Origin: Ulota crispa
Taxonomy: Eukaryota; Streptophyta; Bryopsida; Orthotrichales; Orthotrichaceae
Assembly (NCBI GenBank): GCA_963920765.1
Contig: OY987246.1
Location: 19,030,868-19,094,867, forward strand
Direction of reading: 5' to 3'
Length of the DNA: 64,000 nt
The notes under the pieces are model-generated. The model made no database searches. It was not told the DNA's origin and saw nothing but the letters and a program-made list of their open reading frames with translations. The stretch's first letter is position 1; the number at the start of each line of letters is the position of its first letter. The translations under genes and the position numbers were made by a program. This document shows positions 60,148 through 64,000 of the stretch, in pieces.

Positions 60148-60443
60148 GGGCTCAGTTTACTGCACGTATGTCTATTTGGGGCCAGGGCGGAAAAGCTCAG
60201 GTGTATTTCCAAACAAGGGTATTAGTAATAATTGGCCCTCTATTTTTGTTTGTTGTTCAATCATATCCTCCTCCGGGGTCCCAGATTGAAGCAGGGTCTC
60301 TGAATTAGATATGAATTCACAATTCTCAAATTCAATCTCCCAATGATAAGTATCTAAACTCTCTCTCACATTTTCTGGCTGGTGAAAGAACAGTGCATTT
60401 CCACCCTGGCCCCACATCGACGTATATGCAGTAAACTGAGCCC
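60148..60443. mobile_element. GGGCTCAG MITE with ~50-bp ends, copy 2 (296 bp)
   Basis: GGGCTCAGTTTACTGCACGT and the complementary right end (ATGCAGTAAACTGAGCCC). The interior shares TTCAATCTCCCAATGATAAG with the other copies. Lies upstream of the subtilase gene. Confidence 0.85.
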
Positions 60444-60943
60444 AGTCGATGGAGTGACGCCTTTAGTAACTAACGTACGTGAACGGTGCCAGGTGGTTAT
60501 TACCTTGCCGCTGGGAGAGTGCAATTCGAGCGGGAATTAGCGCCGGATTCGCCGTCTTGTCCGGAGGCTGTAGAGCTGGAAGCACGGCGCAGCTGGCAAC
60601 AACGGAGCCGTCGACTAACGTGCAGGTGGGCAGTCAGTCGCTAGTTTGTCTGTGGTTCCGGAATGCTTTGACCAGGCAAGCTTGCCAGTAGTAGAGCTCT
60701 CGGCGGCGAAGAAGTCCGCTCTCGGCGGCGAAGAAGTCCGCATTCGGAGCTAGAAGCTGGCCGCGCGTAAGAAACCGAGCCAAGCCATCGTCTCTCTCCT
60801 TCTAGGGCAGAATCCTGACTAGACTAAAAGATTAGTACACTAGTAGAGCTCTCACCTCTTTCAAAGCTTTGGTAGTGCAAGAATCGACTGACTAGGGAAT
60901 CTAGACAGACAGAGCAAGTTGGAATTAGACCGACGTTGTGAAA
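60444..60943 (+). promoter_or_regulatory. Upstream region and leader of the subtilase gene
   Basis: GC-richer than the surrounding repeats. Contains a 22-bp direct duplication (CTCTCGGCGGCGAAGAAGTC at about 60696 and 60718). No clear TATA box or start site could be assigned. Confidence 0.4.
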
Positions 60944-63832
60944 ATGGCGAGGAAGAAGGCGGAACAGGATCAATGGAACTTCACTCTTCAACTGATCCTC
61001 TATTGCACTTTATGTGCTTACTGCTTCAGTACTGCAAATGCTCAGAAGAGTAGCTACATCGTTGTCTTCGAGTAAGTTTCAGAACTCTCACTACTTCTCC
61101 TCTCTCACAGATCGAGTGTTTTTTCAGGGATTACCCCCCATTTGCGTTGCACTGGAGTATTCCTGTCAATACCCTTATGAATTGCTATGTAAACACTTAG
61201 TTGATGTTGTAACGAATGCCTTGAATGTTGGGATTTAGCATGGTTAAGTTCTAGATTGCTGGCACTCGCTATGTTTGGTACTCAAAAGTTCGTAGTAAGT
61301 TTCAACCGGATCTTTTGAGGAAAAAGACCAGCTTGGGAATTGACTTCGTATGCTGAAATGTGCTTGTAGTGAAACGAACCAAGACCTGGCAACGATGGAC
61401 GCGGAAGGATTGGACGTGAGTGCACAGAACGATTACGTTCTAGAATCCGTTCTGGGGATAGCGAGCGTAGACGACAAGTATTACGACTACAGCCACGCCT
61501 TGCGCGGCGTTGCGGTCGCCTTGAGTCCTGAGCAGGTTTGTGAACCGCACTCAGTTGCCAAAGATTCACCAAGCTTGCTCATCTCGCAGCATATACTAAA
61601 AGCCTGAAATCCCATATTAGGTAGAGATGGAGTAATTATGCGCTTGTTTATGGATTCTTATTTAAAATCAACGAGAATTTTTTTTAGAAATTAATGTAGC
61701 AAAATGAGATAGCTAGGACAAGAGTGTATTGTTGTATTACAGGACAAAAGAAGGGTGAACGACACATTACACCAGCTTGAAAACATGGTAGTTAACCCAT
61801 TAAAGAGCAAACGACCAATATGTGGTTGATTCTCAATGTATTTGGGACCCTCTGGCCGTTAATGGGTTAACATTCCTTAAAGAGTTGCATAACTCCATAT
61901 CTACCTAATATCCAGTTGTGAACTTGGTTTGATTAGAATGGTGGTAACGAACATCACCAGGTTAACACTCCACAAATAGTTGCCATAACTCCATATCTAC
62001 CTAATATCCAGTTGTGAGCTGGGTTTGATTAGAATGGTGGTAACGAACCGAACATGCGGTGATGGCATTGTTGTTGCTGACTGTGATGCGGTGATGGTGG
62101 TGGTGGAATCCGTGTACAGGCAGCGTTGGCGGTGAGCAATCCGGCGATCAAGGGCCTGTTCCCGGACGGGGACGTGTCCGCGTCGACGACGCACTCACCG
62201 ACTTACATGGGCATGCAAAACGCCTGGAACCAGACGGGCGGAGCTGAGAACGGCGGCGAGGACGTGGTGATTGGCATCGTGGACACGGGCATTTACCCCG
62301 ACCACCCGAGCTTCGCTGGCACCGATGGAGTTAAGGCTTACGCTCCTCTCGCATCCTTCCAGGGCATCTGCCGAACCGACACCCGCGTTCCCAAAGGGTT
62401 TTGCAATGGGAAAATCGTCGGTGCCACGCAGTTCTTCGCTGGCGCCCTCATGGACATCACTCTCAACGCCTCGGATCCTGACTGGCGCAGCCCCTTGGAT
62501 GGCAACGGCCATGGCACGTGAGTGGTCTACTACCATCGCCCTGCTCACTTGTTTTTTAGAGTTTGGGAAACCGAAGCTCAGACACACTTTTACCTCAAAC
62601 CACCAGCTTTTTCTTACTATACTCGTAATTTCGCATCCATTGTAATGGCTACACTAATTCTCATTTCTATACTCATTTCTGAACCCATATCATTGCAGAG
62701 AAGAGCCAATCTCGAAGTTGTAAGAGTTCTGTGATTCCTGTTGCAACGTATTCCCCTCTGTCCCTCTCTAAAAAGCCTCCAAATCAGACACATTTCTTGT
62801 ACCACTAAAAAAAACTCCCTGCTGCTGATTAATAAGTGCTGAGAAAGTGTCTGCCATGTTCAATGATCTCATGGGGGCAAGTTAATAAGCAAGTAGAGAG
62901 CACTCCTCTCCTAAGCTCATGGGGGCAAGTTAATAAGCACCTCTCCTAAGCTCATGGGGGCAAGTTAATAAGCAAGTAGAGAGCACTCCTCTCCTAGCAA
63001 GCTTGGCCTCAATTGTCTATATGAGGTACCACTGTTGCTACTAATCTTTACATCATCAATAACAAGGAGCTGGTAGCATGTACAAATATGGTACTCTTTT
63101 GCATGGAATTTGTTGGGTGCTCAAACGGTGACATTGATGTTGGAAATTTTGCATACATTTGGTACTAGATGATATATTGATTCTAAAATGCACCGTCAAT
63201 AGCACAAAAGACTGAAACATAGTTAATCCTTTGCAAGGAAGCTTTTTGGGACGTTATTTTTAGAGGTACAGAGGGAGTACGTAACTTGTGAGTGTCTAGT
63301 TACGGTCATGGTTAGTACGACGTGGTACGTTGCTTTTAAGACTGTCGTCCTAAGCGCCTGTTTGTACTTGTGAATTTTTGCAGGCATTGTGCTGGTACTG
63401 CTGCAGGGAATCAAAACGTGTCAGTGGTGGTGAACGGTGCAGACTACGGAAAGGCGAGCGGGACAGCCCCACGAGCACGGCTTTCGATTTACAAAGCCTT
63501 GAGCAAAGAAGGGAACGGGAAATCCTCTGATATTATCGCTGCCATCGATCAGGCGATCAAGGACAAAGTGGACGTATTGAGTTTGTCGTTGGGCGGGCCA
63601 CCAAACGCGGGTGAGGTCACTTTCACGCTCTCGTTGGAGCTAGCTTTCTTGGGAGCTGTCAAGGCCGGGATCGTCATCGTCCACGCCGCTGGAAATGAAG
63701 GGTCACAATACTCCACCATCTCCTCCTTCAGTCCTTGGATCACCTCGGTGGGCGCGTCTTCCATGGATCGCAGCTACCCCAACTATTTCTTCACCTCCGA
63801 TGGCCGCAACTTCTCCGGACAGGGCCTTGCAC
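60944..63832 (+). CDS. SBT2-like subtilase (S8 protease), 5' part
   Basis: Secreted serine protease, truncated by the window. Exons 60944-61071, 61370-61535, 62120-62517 and 63384-63832 join by GT-AG introns in consistent phases and give 380 aa; the gene continues beyond. Residues 1-33 form a signal peptide (hydrophobic FTLQLILYCTLCAYCFSTA). The I9 propeptide-like domain follows from SYIVVFDET. Catalytic Asp153 is in VIGIVDTGIYPDHP, His229 in DGNGHGTHCAGTAAGN (split by intron 3) and the oxyanion Asn335 in HAAGNEGS. The catalytic Ser (GTSM) lies outside. ASGTAPRARLSIYKAL, IIAAIDQAIKDKVDVLSLS and SPWITSVGASSMDRSYP resemble plant SBT2 proteases. No break is seen in the visible part. Introns 2 and 3 carry tandem duplications, and intron 2 a TTAA micro-element. 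Confidence 0.93.
61796..61866. mobile_element. 71-bp TTAA micro-element, copy k
   Basis: Ends CCCATTAAAGAGC and GCCGTTAATGGG, with TTAA on both sides (61792-61795, 61867-61870), in subtilase intron 2. Size like copies c and f. Confidence 0.7.
61867..62056. repeat. ~96-bp direct duplication in subtilase intron 2
   Basis: TAACTCCATATCTACCTAAT and GGTTTGATTAGAATGGTGGT occur twice, 97 bases apart. The first copy starts at the TTAA that borders micro-element k, and the second also begins TTAACA. Confidence 0.85.
62865..63002. repeat. Short direct repeats in subtilase intron 3
   Basis: CTCATGGGGGCAAGTTAATA starts at 62868, 62917 and 62951, with partial copies of AAGTAGAGAGCACTCCTCTC between. Confidence 0.9.
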
Positions 63833-64000
63833 GTAAGCAGCTCTAGGCCCTACTCTCACCGGTTTGTTGTTGTTGCGGCGTTTTTGCTGATGGAAAAACT
63901 TCAGCAATTGTTCAGAAGCGCGCCTGCTATTACCTCCGAAAATATCACCGTACTTGGTTTCTAGAATTTAGCTCTAAAGTTATCCATTTTGGCTTAAGCC

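Overview
The window is nuclear DNA of a plant. It is AT-rich and intron-rich. Genes are sparse and separated by many transposon remnants. Every gene that could be modelled has GT-AG introns, and each protein matches a standard plant family. The first retroelement ends in a chromodomain that follows a C-terminal layout I associate with chromoviruses of non-seed plants and fungi. A non-seed land plant is therefore my best guess, but the species cannot be fixed from sequence alone.

Layout. 1-2270: 3' half of a decayed Ty3/gypsy chromovirus on the + strand. 2285-7513: a second decayed Ty3/gypsy element on the - strand, whose gag is split by about 2 kb of foreign DNA. 7520-13400: gene-free repeats. 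13503-18674 (-): a complete 12-exon gene for the B'' regulatory subunit of protein phosphatase 2A (534 aa), with a 5' UTR intron and a GC-rich upstream region to about 20400. 20500-28300: a MITE-rich desert. 28611-31500 (+): a degenerate, intron-retaining pseudogene of 26S proteasome subunit RPN12. 31700-36500: more MITEs. 36690-41691 (+): an F-box/kelch gene preceded by a tandem array that resembles its own 5' end. 42000-47100: MITEs and microsatellites. 48453-52790 (+): a complete four-exon Nudix hydrolase gene (209 aa). 53863-54513 (-): an intronless ZCCHC10-type zinc-knuckle gene with ~106-bp tandem repeats just upstream. 55550-60450: microsatellite and MITEs. 60944 to beyond 63832 (+): the 5' part of an SBT2-like subtilase gene, cut by the window end.

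The genes do not form a pathway or operon; they are independent housekeeping or regulatory loci. The most distinctive content is the set of small inverted-repeat elements. Eleven copies (71 bp to about 1.1 kb) have CCC(C/T)-starting termini flanked by TTAA, which is the insertion signature of piggyBac-like or Kolobok-like transposons. Twice, one such element sits inside the TTAA that forms part of another element's terminal repeat. Other families include a 255-bp element with 4-bp target duplications, two TA-flanked families sharing AGGTAG termini, a GTGC-ended family, and a family with ~50-bp GGGCTCAG termini. No transposase was recognised for any of them.

No tRNA, rRNA, CRISPR array or bacterial-type feature was seen.
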